From: UBA7359 sp038142205 | GTDB taxonomy: Bacteria > Pseudomonadota > Gammaproteobacteria > Eutrophobiales > Eutrophobiaceae | Direction: 5' to 3' | Assembly: GCA_038142205.1 (NCBI GenBank) | Contig: JAYQJO010000001.1 | Location: forward strand, 2,170,001-2,234,000 | DNA length: 64,000 nt | Shown: positions 24,378 to 33,415 of the stretch, one piece after another | Layout of the letters: the number at the start of each line of letters is the position of its first letter | Numbering within the stretch: the first letter of the stretch is position 1 | Notes under the pieces: generated by a model | What the model saw: only the letters and a program-made list of their open reading frames with translations | Databases searched by the model: none | Told to the model about the DNA's origin: nothing | Position numbers and translations under genes: made by a program

Positions 24378-25871
24378 TTGTTAGACTCAAATGAAACCTA
24401 TGCCGCTGTTGATTTAGGTTCGAACAGCTTTCATATGGTTGTTGCCAAAGTTGTCGATGGTCGCGCATTAATTGTTGATCGTATCAAAGAGATGGTGCGT
24501 CTTGCTGGCGGGCTAGATCAGGACAGACGCATTACAGACGATGCAACCGAGCTTGCATTACAATGTCTGGAAAAGTTTGGCCAACGTATTAAAACTATTC
24601 CTGCTTCAAATATCCGTGCTGTCGGAACAAATACATTACGCCAAGCCAGAAATGGCATGGAATTCCTCAATAAAGCAAACGCCGCACTGGGGCACAATAT
24701 CGAGATTATTTCCGGTCGGGAAGAAGCGAGGCTGATATATATTGGTGTTGCTAATACCATATTTAATGATACGAATAATCGACTAGTTGTTGATATCGGT
24801 GGAGGCAGTACAGAACTGATAATAGGAAAAGGATTTAACCCGGCTTTAACCGAAAGTCTTTTTATGGGCTGCGTCAGTATTAGCAAACGTTTTTTTAGTG
24901 ATGGAAACATAACGGCAAAGAAGTTACGCAAAGCACATATTGCCGCCCTTCAGGAACTCGAAAATATTCAAGGCCTTTATTGCCATTATGGCTGGGATGA
25001 AGCAGTTGGCACGTCAGGTACTATTCGCGCGATACATGATGTTGTCATTGGTGAAGGCTGGGGTGATTCAGCAATCACACCTGAATCATTATCTAAATTA
25101 AGAAAGGAACTTGCTTCCATAGGCAATATAGACAAAATTAAATATGAAGGACTGTCTTCAAGTCGTATCCCTGTTTTTGTTGGTGGCGTTGTTGTTTTAT
25201 CTGCTGTTTTTGAAGCGCTTGATATTGAGTCAATGAAATTTTCAGATGGCGCACTACGCGAAGGCTTACTCTATGATCAGATAGGCCGACAACATGATAT
25301 AGACATACGTGATAAAACAGTTAATCGTTTAATGGAACGTTATAGTGTTGATGCTGAGCACGCGGAACGCGTTGAGAAAATAACTAAACATATATTTAAA
25401 AGTGTTAAATCTGAATGGAAACTGGATAAGCACGAAGACTTGAAAATGATCTGCTGGGCAGCACGATTACATGAAGCAGGCCTGGCTATTGCTCATAGCC
25501 AATACCATAAACACGGTGCGTACTTACTTAGTAATTCAGACATGCCTGGTTTTTCACGTCAGGAGCAAACCTTATTGAGTGTACTTGTGCGGTTACATAG
25601 ACGAAAAATTGCACTCGAAATTTTCGAAGAAGTAACCGATGAAGTTAAAAGCAAGCTTATAAAACTGGTTATCATTTTAAGACTTGCCATTGTTTTAAAC
25701 CGTAGTCGAAATACAGTCAAAATACCCTGTATCAATATAAAAACTAAAAATAAGGAAATTGAACTGGAGTTTCAAGAAGCCTGGCTTAATGACCATCCTC
25801 TAACAGAAGCAGATCTGGAAACAGAAGAAAACTACCTGACAACAACAAAATACACGCTTAACTACAAATAG
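24378..25871 (+). CDS. ppx: Exopolyphosphatase (Ppx/GppA family)
   Basis: The 497-residue protein hydrolyses terminal phosphates from polyphosphate. The N-terminal actin-like ATPase fold shows YAAVDLGSNSFHMVVAKV, VGTNTLRQARN, ISGREEARLIYIGV and VVDIGGGSTELIIG, and the C-terminal part (about 310 onward) carries an HD-like domain (WAARLHEAGLAIAHSQYHKHGAYLL). It starts at TTG 24378, since no ATG precedes the conserved core. Length matches E. coli Ppx (513). It converges on ppk1 with 8 bases between the stops, the opposite orientation to the E. coli operon. Confidence 0.94.
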   Translation: MLDSNETYAAVDLGSNSFHMVVAKVVDGRALIVDRIKEMVRLAGGLDQDRRITDDATELALQCLEKFGQRIKTIPASNIRAVGTNTLRQARNGMEFLNKANAALGHNIEIISGREEARLIYIGVANTIFNDTNNRLVVDIGGGSTELIIGKGFNPALTESLFMGCVSISKRFFSDGNITAKKLRKAHIAALQELENIQGLYCHYGWDEAVGTSGTIRAIHDVVIGEGWGDSAITPESLSKLRKELASIGNIDKIKYEGLSSSRIPVFVGGVVVLSAVFEALDIESMKFSDGALREGLLYDQIGRQHDIDIRDKTVNRLMERYSVDAEHAERVEKITKHIFKSVKSEWKLDKHEDLKMICWAARLHEAGLAIAHSQYHKHGAYLLSNSDMPGFSRQEQTLLSVLVRLHRRKIALEIFEEVTDEVKSKLIKLVIILRLAIVLNRSRNTVKIPCINIKTKNKEIELEFQEAWLNDHPLTEADLETEENYLTTTKYTLNYK

Positions 25872-25879
25872 TAGTTCAA

Positions 25880-27949
25880 CTAACTGCAATAGTGTTCCAG
25901 CAGTATGCTTTGTGAAGCGCGTGTCTTCGCATTACCTGCCCGAGCTCTTTTATAACTTCCATCCGGTTGTAGTACCCATGCTTGTGTGTTATCCGAAAGA
26001 TAATTTAATAAACCAAACTTAACGATCTGGTCCCGCGGTCTTTTTTCCTCTATTGGGAAACATGCTTCGACGCGATGAAATAAATTACGAGGCATCCAGT
26101 CGGCACTCGCGCAATAGAGATTTGGGTCGCCATTATTATGAAAATAAAAAACCCGGGTATGTTCAAGAAAACGACCAATAATAGAACGCACCTGAATATT
26201 TTCTGAAACACCTTTAATGCCAGGTCGTAAACAACATATTCCTCGTATAATTAAATCAACTTTTACACCTGCTATTGAAGCACGATATAAAGCTCTGATA
26301 ATTTCGGGTTCGACCAATGCATTCATTTTAGCGATCACTCTTGATTCTTTACCTGCATTGGCATTTTTTATTTCCTGCTCTATGTGATCCAGAATGGCTT
26401 TATGCAGAGTGAAAGGAGACTGTAATAGTTTTTTTAATTTAGTTGCCCTGCCTAATCCGGTCATCTGATGGAACAATTTATTAACATCAGCGCCAACGGC
26501 CTGATCCGCTGTTAACAAGCCATAGTCGGTATAAAGCCTTGCTGTACGAGCATGATAGTTTCCTGTGCCAAGATGAACGTACCGACGGAGCGCTCGCCCT
26601 TCACGCCTAACCACCATGATCATTTTTGCATGTGTTTTATAACCAACAACACCATAAACCACATGCGCACCTGCTTCTTGTAAATCATTAGCAAGTTCCA
26701 TATTCGCTTCTTCATCAAAACGCGCTAGCAACTCAATAATAACCGTCACTTCCTTGCCAGCACGCGCAGCATCCTTCAATGCTTTAACAATAGCCGAGTC
26801 ACTACCAGTGCGATAAAGCGTTTGCTTAATTGAAAGCACTGCTGGATCACTTGCTGCTTGTCTTAAAAAATCGACAACGGGCGCAAACGATTGAAAAGGG
26901 TGTAACAATAAAATGTCGCCATTATGTAAAGTATCAAAAATACTGGTCGCTTTTAATAAACGTGGCGGGATGTCTGGCGTAAAACCAGGATACACAAGAT
27001 CAGGGCGGTCAACTAGATCATGTATTTGTAATAAGCGATTTAAATTTACCGGACCATTAACTTGATATAGCGCATCATCAGTTAACTTAAATTGATCAAG
27101 TAAAAAACCACTAATCTCTTCCGGACAGTTATCTGCAACTTCTAGACGGACGGCATCGTTATAGCGACGAGAAGGTAACTCACCTTCAAGAGCACGCATT
27201 AAGTCATCCACTTCCTCATCATCGACAAATAAATCACTATTTCGGGTAACACGGAACTGATAACAACCTTTTACTTTCATACCTGGAAATAAGTCACCAA
27301 CATGTGCATGCAGCACGGATGACAACAAAATAAAATCGTGAGTCTTATTTGAATGCTCTTTAGGAACTTCAATAACACGAGGTAATGAACGCGGCGCCTG
27401 AACAATGGCATAACCACTTTCACGCCCAAAAGCATCTTTGCCATCAAGTGTAACAATAAAATATAAATTTTTATTTAATACACGCGGAAAAGGATGAGAA
27501 GGATCAAGCCCTATCGGGCTAAGAATAGGGACAAGCTCTCTGTTAAAGTAACTTTTAATCCATCGTGCTAACTTTGGTTTCCACTGAGCACGACGTAGTA
27601 TTCGAATTTTCTCTTTAGCAAGTTCAGGGATCAGAACATCATTGAGCATTTTATATTGCTCATCAACCAGATCATGCACTGTTTCACTGATCTTTTTTAA
27701 TACTTCAACGGGCGTTAAATTATCAGCTGCAGTTTGTACCGAGCCGTATTTAACTTGTTGATTCAATCCGGCAACACGAATTTCAAAAAACTCATCAAGA
27801 TTCGTACTGGCAATACAAAGAAACCTCAACCGCTCCAGCAAAGGAGTATTTTCATCTTTTGCCTGCTCCAGAACACGACGATTGAACTCCAGTAAGCTCA
27901 ACTCACGATTAATATATAGTTCCGGCAGTTTTAAATTATCGGTATCCAT
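25880..27949 (-). CDS. ppk1: Polyphosphate kinase 1
   Basis: A 689-residue PPK1 that reversibly makes polyphosphate from ATP. N-domain: YINRELSLLEFNRRVLEQA. Head domain: the PILSPIGLDPSHPFPRVLNK stretch. The first catalytic phospholipase-D-like domain has VIIELLARFDEEANMELA and GYKTHAKMIMVVRREG with the catalytic His, and VHLGTGNYHARTARLYTDYG. The second has IIRGICCLRPG and a HNNGDPNLYCASADWMPRNL tail. Length matches the family (~690). It begins the phosphate gene set, opposite ppx and divergent from the DUF47-pit pair. Confidence 0.97.
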   Translation of the reverse strand: MDTDNLKLPELYINRELSLLEFNRRVLEQAKDENTPLLERLRFLCIASTNLDEFFEIRVAGLNQQVKYGSVQTAADNLTPVEVLKKISETVHDLVDEQYKMLNDVLIPELAKEKIRILRRAQWKPKLARWIKSYFNRELVPILSPIGLDPSHPFPRVLNKNLYFIVTLDGKDAFGRESGYAIVQAPRSLPRVIEVPKEHSNKTHDFILLSSVLHAHVGDLFPGMKVKGCYQFRVTRNSDLFVDDEEVDDLMRALEGELPSRRYNDAVRLEVADNCPEEISGFLLDQFKLTDDALYQVNGPVNLNRLLQIHDLVDRPDLVYPGFTPDIPPRLLKATSIFDTLHNGDILLLHPFQSFAPVVDFLRQAASDPAVLSIKQTLYRTGSDSAIVKALKDAARAGKEVTVIIELLARFDEEANMELANDLQEAGAHVVYGVVGYKTHAKMIMVVRREGRALRRYVHLGTGNYHARTARLYTDYGLLTADQAVGADVNKLFHQMTGLGRATKLKKLLQSPFTLHKAILDHIEQEIKNANAGKESRVIAKMNALVEPEIIRALYRASIAGVKVDLIIRGICCLRPGIKGVSENIQVRSIIGRFLEHTRVFYFHNNGDPNLYCASADWMPRNLFHRVEACFPIEEKRPRDQIVKFGLLNYLSDNTQAWVLQPDGSYKRARAGNAKTRASQSILLEHYCS

Positions 27950-28098
27950 TGCAAGCCTTGATTAACGTATAACACAAAAAGTATTTCACACCTCAAATAT
28001 ACATAGCTTGATATAAATCAATAATATATATAAAAATTTAAATTATTAGCCCTACAAAATTTGGACTATACAAAATGACCGCTTAAAGCATACAATTA

Positions 28099-28131
28099 TG
28101 TCATCTTACAGTTTAGCTGTAATAGATGACA
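28099..28131. promoter_or_regulatory. Dyad-symmetric site between ppk1 and the DUF47-pit operon
   Basis: The left arm TGTCATCTTACAG (28099-28111) and the right arm CTGTAATAGATGACA (28117-28131) form an imperfect inverted repeat around TTTAG. Arms that begin TGTCAT resemble Pho half sites, but as a palindrome rather than a direct repeat. It lies about 55 bases before the DUF47 start and 150 before ppk1, so it could be an operator for either. It could also fold as a hairpin. Confidence 0.45.
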
Positions 28132-28185
28132 CTTTTATGAAAGACGTTATATTTTAAACTAATTAAAATAATCGGATGCCCCATA

Positions 28186-28866
28186 ATGGCTCAATCTAAC
28201 TATTTCTCCCGTATCTTTGGTAACTCGCCTGTTACGCCTTTACAAAAACACATTGATAAGGTTGTCCTGTGTGTTGAACAATTAATTCCTTACTTTGAAT
28301 TCGTGATAAAAAATGATTGGGAAAGAGCCACTGAAACTCAGGCTAAACTGGTACAGCTTGAACATGAAGCAGATGAAATAAAAAACGCTTTGCGTCTGAA
28401 TATTCCTTCCAGTCTATTTATGCCGATAGATAGAAGAGATGTTCTGGAAGTGCTCGATCTACAAGACCATATCGCTAACAAGGCCAAAGATATTTCTGGT
28501 CTAACACTCGGTAGAAATATGCCAATGCCTGAAAGCATTGGACATGCATACATGGAGTTTCTGAAACGAAGTATTGATGCAACTCGACAAGCGCAAGTCG
28601 CTATTAATGAACTGGATGAATTAGTCGTCACTGGGTTTCGTGGTGATGAGGCAGCGCGAGTCAAAAATATGATTGAAGAGTTACATGTCATTGAAGGAGA
28701 AACGGATGTAATCCAGGTTACTTTAAGAGCGGAACTCTACAAAGTAGAAGAAGAATTATCTCCTGTCGATGTCATGTTTCTTTATAAAATAATCGAGTGG
28801 ACAGGCGACCTTGCTGATTCAGCACAAAGTACGGGTAACCGTCTTCAATTAATGCTAGCTAAATAA
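28186..28866 (+). CDS. DUF47 / TIGR00153 PhoU-like accessory protein of the PiT transporter
   Basis: 226 residues, almost entirely helical and acidic, with the TIGR00153 start FSRIFGNSPVTPLQKHIDKV, LEHEADEIKNALRLNIPSSLFMPIDRRD and IEGETDVIQVTLRAELYKVEEELSPVDVMFLYKIIEWTGDLAD. It is a cytoplasmic PhoU-like homologue. In several bacteria such genes pair with PiT phosphate transporters and modulate them (Pap proteins). Here the pit gene follows after 17 bases, so the pair is an operon. Direct function in phosphate uptake control is inferred. Confidence 0.9.
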   Translation: MAQSNYFSRIFGNSPVTPLQKHIDKVVLCVEQLIPYFEFVIKNDWERATETQAKLVQLEHEADEIKNALRLNIPSSLFMPIDRRDVLEVLDLQDHIANKAKDISGLTLGRNMPMPESIGHAYMEFLKRSIDATRQAQVAINELDELVVTGFRGDEAARVKNMIEELHVIEGETDVIQVTLRAELYKVEEELSPVDVMFLYKIIEWTGDLADSAQSTGNRLQLMLAK

Positions 28867-28883
28867 TAATTAAGTAAATTCTT

Positions 28884-30137
28884 ATGGAACATACAACAAT
28901 ATTTCTTATATTGGCCGGTTGCTTTGGCTTATTCATGGCCTGGGGCATAGGCGCGAATGATGTTGCTAATGCAATGGCAACTTCCGTTGGCTCTAAAGCT
29001 CTGACTTTAAAACGTGCCGTTATTATTGCAGCTATTTTTGAATTTTCAGGCGCCTTTCTTGCTGGCGGCCAGGTTACATCAACCATTCGTAAGGGAATTA
29101 TTGATGCAAACTTACTGTCAGGTTCACCTGAATTATTAGTTTATGGCATGCTCGCAGCGCTACTCGCTGCAGGCATATGGTTATTAGTCGCAACAAAATA
29201 TGGTTTACCGGTATCAACAACACATTCGATCGTTGGCGCTATTGTTGGTTTCGCGGCTGTAGGTATTGGTATTGAAGCTGTTAAATGGGGAAAGGTTGGT
29301 TCCATTGCTGCAAGTTGGGTCGTATCGCCTGTCATCGCCGGCACCATAGCTTATGCACTCTTTCGAAGTGTACAGTACCTTATACTCGACACAACTGATC
29401 CAATGAAAAATGCTAAACGTTATGTTCCTATGTATATATTTTTCACTGGCACGATGATATCTCTTGTTACTATGTTTAAAGGCTTAAAGCATATTGGCCT
29501 CGATTTAACTAAAACAGAAAGCTATTCATTGAGTATCATAATAGGATTAGTCTGTGCTTTTATTGGCGCATTTTTTATTCGTAAAATTTCATTTAATGAA
29601 GAACGAAACCGGGGCAATCATTTTCATGATGTTGAACGCGTCTTTGGTGTTTTAATGGTTTTTACTGCTTGTGCTATGGCCTTTGCACACGGCTCCAATG
29701 ATGTTGCTAACGCTGTTGGTCCTGTTGCAGCAATTGTCAGTATTGTCACAAATAGTGGCGAAATCACACAAAAATCAATGATGCCAATATGGGTGTTATT
29801 ACTTGGTTCTGTTGGTATTGTCACCGGCTTACTGATGTATGGGCATAAGGTCATCGCCACTGTAGGTAAAAAAATTACTGAGTTAACACCAAGTCGCGGG
29901 TTTTGTGGTGAGCTGGCTGCTTCAACAACCGTCGTACTCGCATCAGGCACAGGTATACCCATATCAACAACGCACACACTGGTTGGTGCTGTATTAGGCG
30001 TAGGTTTTGCCCGGGGCATTTCAGCATTGAACCTGCGAATGATCGGTTCAATATTTATGTCGTGGATAATTACTTTACCGGCAGGTGCTGTATTAGCAAT
30101 TATCTTTTTCTATATTCTGAAAACTATATTTGGATAG
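28884..30137 (+). CDS. pitA: Low-affinity inorganic phosphate transporter, PiT family
   Basis: A 417-residue integral membrane protein with about ten spans. The duplicated PiT signatures are GIGANDVANAMATSVGSKALT near the N-terminus and AHGSNDVANAVGPVAAI in the second half. GLPVSTTHSIVGAIVG and GIPISTTHTLVGAVLG are also duplicated. It imports metal-phosphate or Na+/H+-coupled phosphate. E. coli PitA is longer (499) because of a larger central cytoplasmic loop. It is co-transcribed with the DUF47 gene, while the high-affinity Pst system lies next to it, on the other strand. Confidence 0.95.
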   Translation: MEHTTIFLILAGCFGLFMAWGIGANDVANAMATSVGSKALTLKRAVIIAAIFEFSGAFLAGGQVTSTIRKGIIDANLLSGSPELLVYGMLAALLAAGIWLLVATKYGLPVSTTHSIVGAIVGFAAVGIGIEAVKWGKVGSIAASWVVSPVIAGTIAYALFRSVQYLILDTTDPMKNAKRYVPMYIFFTGTMISLVTMFKGLKHIGLDLTKTESYSLSIIIGLVCAFIGAFFIRKISFNEERNRGNHFHDVERVFGVLMVFTACAMAFAHGSNDVANAVGPVAAIVSIVTNSGEITQKSMMPIWVLLLGSVGIVTGLLMYGHKVIATVGKKITELTPSRGFCGELAASTTVVLASGTGIPISTTHTLVGAVLGVGFARGISALNLRMIGSIFMSWIITLPAGAVLAIIFFYILKTIFG

Positions 30138-30141
30138 TTAG

Positions 30142-30861
30142 TTAAGAGGTCTGATCATTTAACAGGATTTCTTCCATTTGCTCGATACTAAAATGACGCA
30201 CATCTTTACCTTCAACAAGGTAAATAATATTTTCACAAATATTACGCGCATGGTCTCCGATACGCTCTAATGAACGTGCTGTCCACATCGCATCCAGTGT
30301 ACCCGTAATGTTTCGTGCATCTTCCATCATATAGGTTATCAATTGCCTAAGAATCGCACCATATTGATCATCTGATTCAGGTTCCTTTCCTGCCACAGCT
30401 ACAGCTTGTTGCGAATCCATTCTCGCAAAAGCATCTAACGCATCATGTAACATTTTACTAACCAGATTACCCATTGCGTTAATGCCAACATAATATGATT
30501 TCGGCCCATGTTTATCCGTTAGTTCAATCGCCATCTTGGCAACTTTCTCAGCTTCGTCACCTATACGCTCCAGATCAGTAATCGTTTTTGTAATAGCCAT
30601 CACTAATCGCAAATCACTTGCAGCAGGTTGCCGTCGAGCTAAGATTTTTGTGCACTCCTGATCTATAGTCACCTCATAAGTATTAACCTGAACTTCGTTT
30701 TCCATAACCGATGTAGCCAGATCAATATCGCCATCAATAAGTGACTTAAGCGCATTGTTCAATTGCTGCTCAACTAGACCTCCCATGGCAAGCACTTTTC
30801 CCCGAACATCTTCCAGTTCATCATCAAACTGTTTCGAGATATGGTGTGCACTGTAACTCAT
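30142..30861 (-). CDS. phoU: Phosphate signalling protein PhoU
   Basis: A 239-residue protein of two tandem three-helix PhoU bundles. ISKQFDDELEDVRGKVLAMGGLVEQQL begins the first, and the metal-cluster motifs ERIGDEAEKVAKMA (first repeat) and LERIGDHARNICENIIYLVEG (second repeat) are complete. It links the Pst transporter to PhoR and keeps the Pho regulon off when phosphate is plentiful. It follows pstB by 21 bases as the last gene of pstSCAB-phoU, the usual order. Stop converges on pit. Confidence 0.96.
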   Translation of the reverse strand: MSYSAHHISKQFDDELEDVRGKVLAMGGLVEQQLNNALKSLIDGDIDLATSVMENEVQVNTYEVTIDQECTKILARRQPAASDLRLVMAITKTITDLERIGDEAEKVAKMAIELTDKHGPKSYYVGINAMGNLVSKMLHDALDAFARMDSQQAVAVAGKEPESDDQYGAILRQLITYMMEDARNITGTLDAMWTARSLERIGDHARNICENIIYLVEGKDVRHFSIEQMEEILLNDQTS

Positions 30862-30882
30862 TTTTAATCTCCAATACTTAAA

Positions 30883-31776
30883 TTAACCGTAACGTCCGGT
30901 AATATAGTCTTCTGTCATCTTTTCAGATGGGTTTGTAAATAAGGTACTCGTATCATTAAATTCAATTAGCTCACCCATGTATAAATACGCGGTGTAGTCA
31001 GACACACGTGCAGCCTGTTGCATGTTGTGTGTCACTATGACAATAGTGAATTTATCTTTTAATTCATAAATCAATTCTTCAACCTTTAAAGTTGAAATTG
31101 GATCAAGTGCAGAGGCCGGTTCATCCAGAAGCAGCACTTCCGGCTCAATCGCAATAGCGCGCGCAATAACTAAACGTTGTTGTTGACCACCCGATAAACC
31201 CATCGCCAAATCGTCCAGACGGTCTTTAACTTCGTCCCACAATGCCGCACCTTTTAATGACTTTTCAACAACGGCATCTATTGTTCTACGATCACTGATA
31301 CCTTGAATACGTAAACCATAGGCAACATTTTCATAAATCGACTTAGGGAAAGGGTTCGGCTTTTGAAACACCATACCAACACGCCGACGCAAGTCTGCGA
31401 CATTAACGTTTTTATCAAAGATGTCATTGCCTTCCAGTTTGATATCGCCATCAATATGAACATTATCAATTAAATCATTCATACGATTGAAACAACGCAA
31501 TAAGGTTGATTTACCACAACCGCTTGGCCCGATAAAAGCCGTTACTTTTTTCTCGGGGATGGTCATGTTGATATTCTTCAATGCCTGTTTTTCACTATAG
31601 TACAGATTGAAGTTTTTAACATCGATACAGGTTTTTTCATCTGCAAGATTTGATGGTGCATGACCATTCACAACGCTGGATAAATCCATTGAATGTGTAG
31701 GCATTGATATACTTGAATCTGTCACTGGTTCTACCTCAGAGTATTCTTCTTTTTCATTAAGCTTGTTCTGCTGCAC
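30883..31776 (-). CDS. pstB: Phosphate ABC transporter ATP-binding protein
   Basis: 297 residues. Walker A GPSGCGKST, signature LSGGQQQRLVIARA, Walker B VLLLDEPASALDP and the switch His in VTHNMQQAARVS are all present, and LRCFNRMNDLI is typical of PstB. An N-terminal extension of about 45 residues (acidic, low complexity) precedes the CIDVKNFNLYY core. A start nearer the core would leave the canonical length of about 257, but no better ribosome site is evident. It overlaps the end of pstA by 20 bases. It powers PstSCA. Confidence 0.96.
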   Translation of the reverse strand: MQQNKLNEKEEYSEVEPVTDSSISMPTHSMDLSSVVNGHAPSNLADEKTCIDVKNFNLYYSEKQALKNINMTIPEKKVTAFIGPSGCGKSTLLRCFNRMNDLIDNVHIDGDIKLEGNDIFDKNVNVADLRRRVGMVFQKPNPFPKSIYENVAYGLRIQGISDRRTIDAVVEKSLKGAALWDEVKDRLDDLAMGLSGGQQQRLVIARAIAIEPEVLLLDEPASALDPISTLKVEELIYELKDKFTIVIVTHNMQQAARVSDYTAYLYMGELIEFNDTSTLFTNPSEKMTEDYITGRYG

Positions 31777-33415
31777 GGTATTTCTCCCTCAGGTTATTAC
31801 GAATCCGTATAGCTGTCAGGTTTAAAACTACAATTAATATCACTAATAATAAAGCAGTTGCGTAAACTAATGGCCGCGCAGCTTCAACATTCGGGCTTTG
31901 GAAACCCACATCATAGATATGGAAACCTAAATGCATGAATTTTCTGTCTAAATGTAAAAATGGCGCATTCCCATCCAAAGCCAATGACGGTGCCAGTTTC
32001 ACCACGCCAACCAACATTAATGGAGCAACCTCACCCGCAGCTCGAGCTACCGCCAGAATCAAACCGGTAATCATTGCTGATGCGGTCATTGGCAATACTG
32101 TTTTCCACATAGTTTCTGCTTTTGTCGCACCCAGAGCCAGGCTCCCTTCACGAATAGCACGCGGCACACGTGATAATCCTTCTTCTGTTGAAACAATGAC
32201 AACCGGCACAGTTAAGATAGCTAACGTTAATGAAGCCCATAATAAACCCGGGGTACCAAATGTTGGCGCGGGTAAAGACTCAGCAAAGAATAACTGATCT
32301 ATATTGCCACCAAGGAAATAAACAAAGAAGCCTAAACCAAAAACACCATAAACAACGGATGGCACACCCGCCAGGTTATTTACTGCAATTCGTATCAATC
32401 TGGTTATTGGCCCTTGAGAGGCATATTCACGCAAATAGACAGCCGCAACAACACCAAAAGGCGTGACCAATATAGCCATAACGATAACCATCAGGACTGT
32501 TCCGAAGATTGCAGGGAAAATACCGCCTTCGGTATTCGCTTCCCGAGGCTCATCGGTTAAGAATTCCCAGAACTTATGCATATAAAAAATGCATTTATCA
32601 AACAGGTTCATTGCATTTGGACGAAAAGCATTCACTATCTTGTCAAAACCAACCGTCACTTCTTTTCCATCAGCCGTTATTGCTGAAAAACTAGAGCTGT
32701 TTAATTTGCCGTATAGTTTTTCGAGCTCCTTTGTATAACCATTATATTCAACTTGTAATTCAGCACGTTCATCGTCAAGCTGTTTTAAATTTTCCGGCGT
32801 ATCTTTTTCATCCAGTTCAAGACTACGCTGCTTTAAACGCAGACGCTCCATCTTATAGTTAATCGCACCAATTAAGTCTTTTTCAACATGGCGTATTTCT
32901 GCAAATATTTCGCTATTCTTTTCGATAGCTTCCTTAAAAATTGCCCATGACTCATCACTATAACTAATCTTTTTACCGTCAAGCTGTAAATCTGTCAGGT
33001 AACCATAAAAATTACCCCATTCTCTTCGCTCGACAACCATTGCTTCTTCCGGATACGTTACGTTTTTAATACCAGCATTTAATATCCATTGAAAATCTAG
33101 CCCGGAAACATCACGGTTGCCTGTCTTGATTAAATCACGTTTAATGATATCGCCTTTGTACTCAGGGTTACCCGCTCTTGAACGAGAAACGGCTTCTTCA
33201 TCAACCACCTCGCCCATCATTTTTACTACTTCACTTTTGGGCTTGTCATAATAGTCAAACACAGCAATATCTGCTGGCCAGAAATGACCTAAACCTCGCA
33301 CGGCGATTAAACCAATTAAGCCAGCTACCATAATGATACAAATAGAAACAGCGCCAGCGTTCAACCAAACAAAAGGTGTTCCTGAATTAAACCAATTTTT
33401 AATATTTGTTTTCAT
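31757..33415 (-). CDS. pstA: Phosphate ABC transporter permease PstA, with enlarged periplasmic region
   Basis: 552 residues, against about 296 in E. coli. The C-terminal half (about 305-545) is the standard permease, with AVYLREYASQGPITRLIRIAV, GVPSVVYGVFGLGFFVYFLG and the EAA loop IREGSLALGATKAETMWKTVLP. The first membrane span (about 18-40) is separated from the rest by a 260-residue domain containing a charged coiled coil at about 185-240. This large-PstA form occurs in many marine proteobacteria together with an equally enlarged PstC. The extra domain's task is unknown. It abuts pstC and overlaps pstB. Confidence 0.94.
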   Translation of the reverse strand: MKTNIKNWFNSGTPFVWLNAGAVSICIIMVAGLIGLIAVRGLGHFWPADIAVFDYYDKPKSEVVKMMGEVVDEEAVSRSRAGNPEYKGDIIKRDLIKTGNRDVSGLDFQWILNAGIKNVTYPEEAMVVERREWGNFYGYLTDLQLDGKKISYSDESWAIFKEAIEKNSEIFAEIRHVEKDLIGAINYKMERLRLKQRSLELDEKDTPENLKQLDDERAELQVEYNGYTKELEKLYGKLNSSSFSAITADGKEVTVGFDKIVNAFRPNAMNLFDKCIFYMHKFWEFLTDEPREANTEGGIFPAIFGTVLMVIVMAILVTPFGVVAAVYLREYASQGPITRLIRIAVNNLAGVPSVVYGVFGLGFFVYFLGGNIDQLFFAESLPAPTFGTPGLLWASLTLAILTVPVVIVSTEEGLSRVPRAIREGSLALGATKAETMWKTVLPMTASAMITGLILAVARAAGEVAPLMLVGVVKLAPSLALDGNAPFLHLDRKFMHLGFHIYDVGFQSPNVEAARPLVYATALLLVILIVVLNLTAIRIRNNLREKYRAAEQA

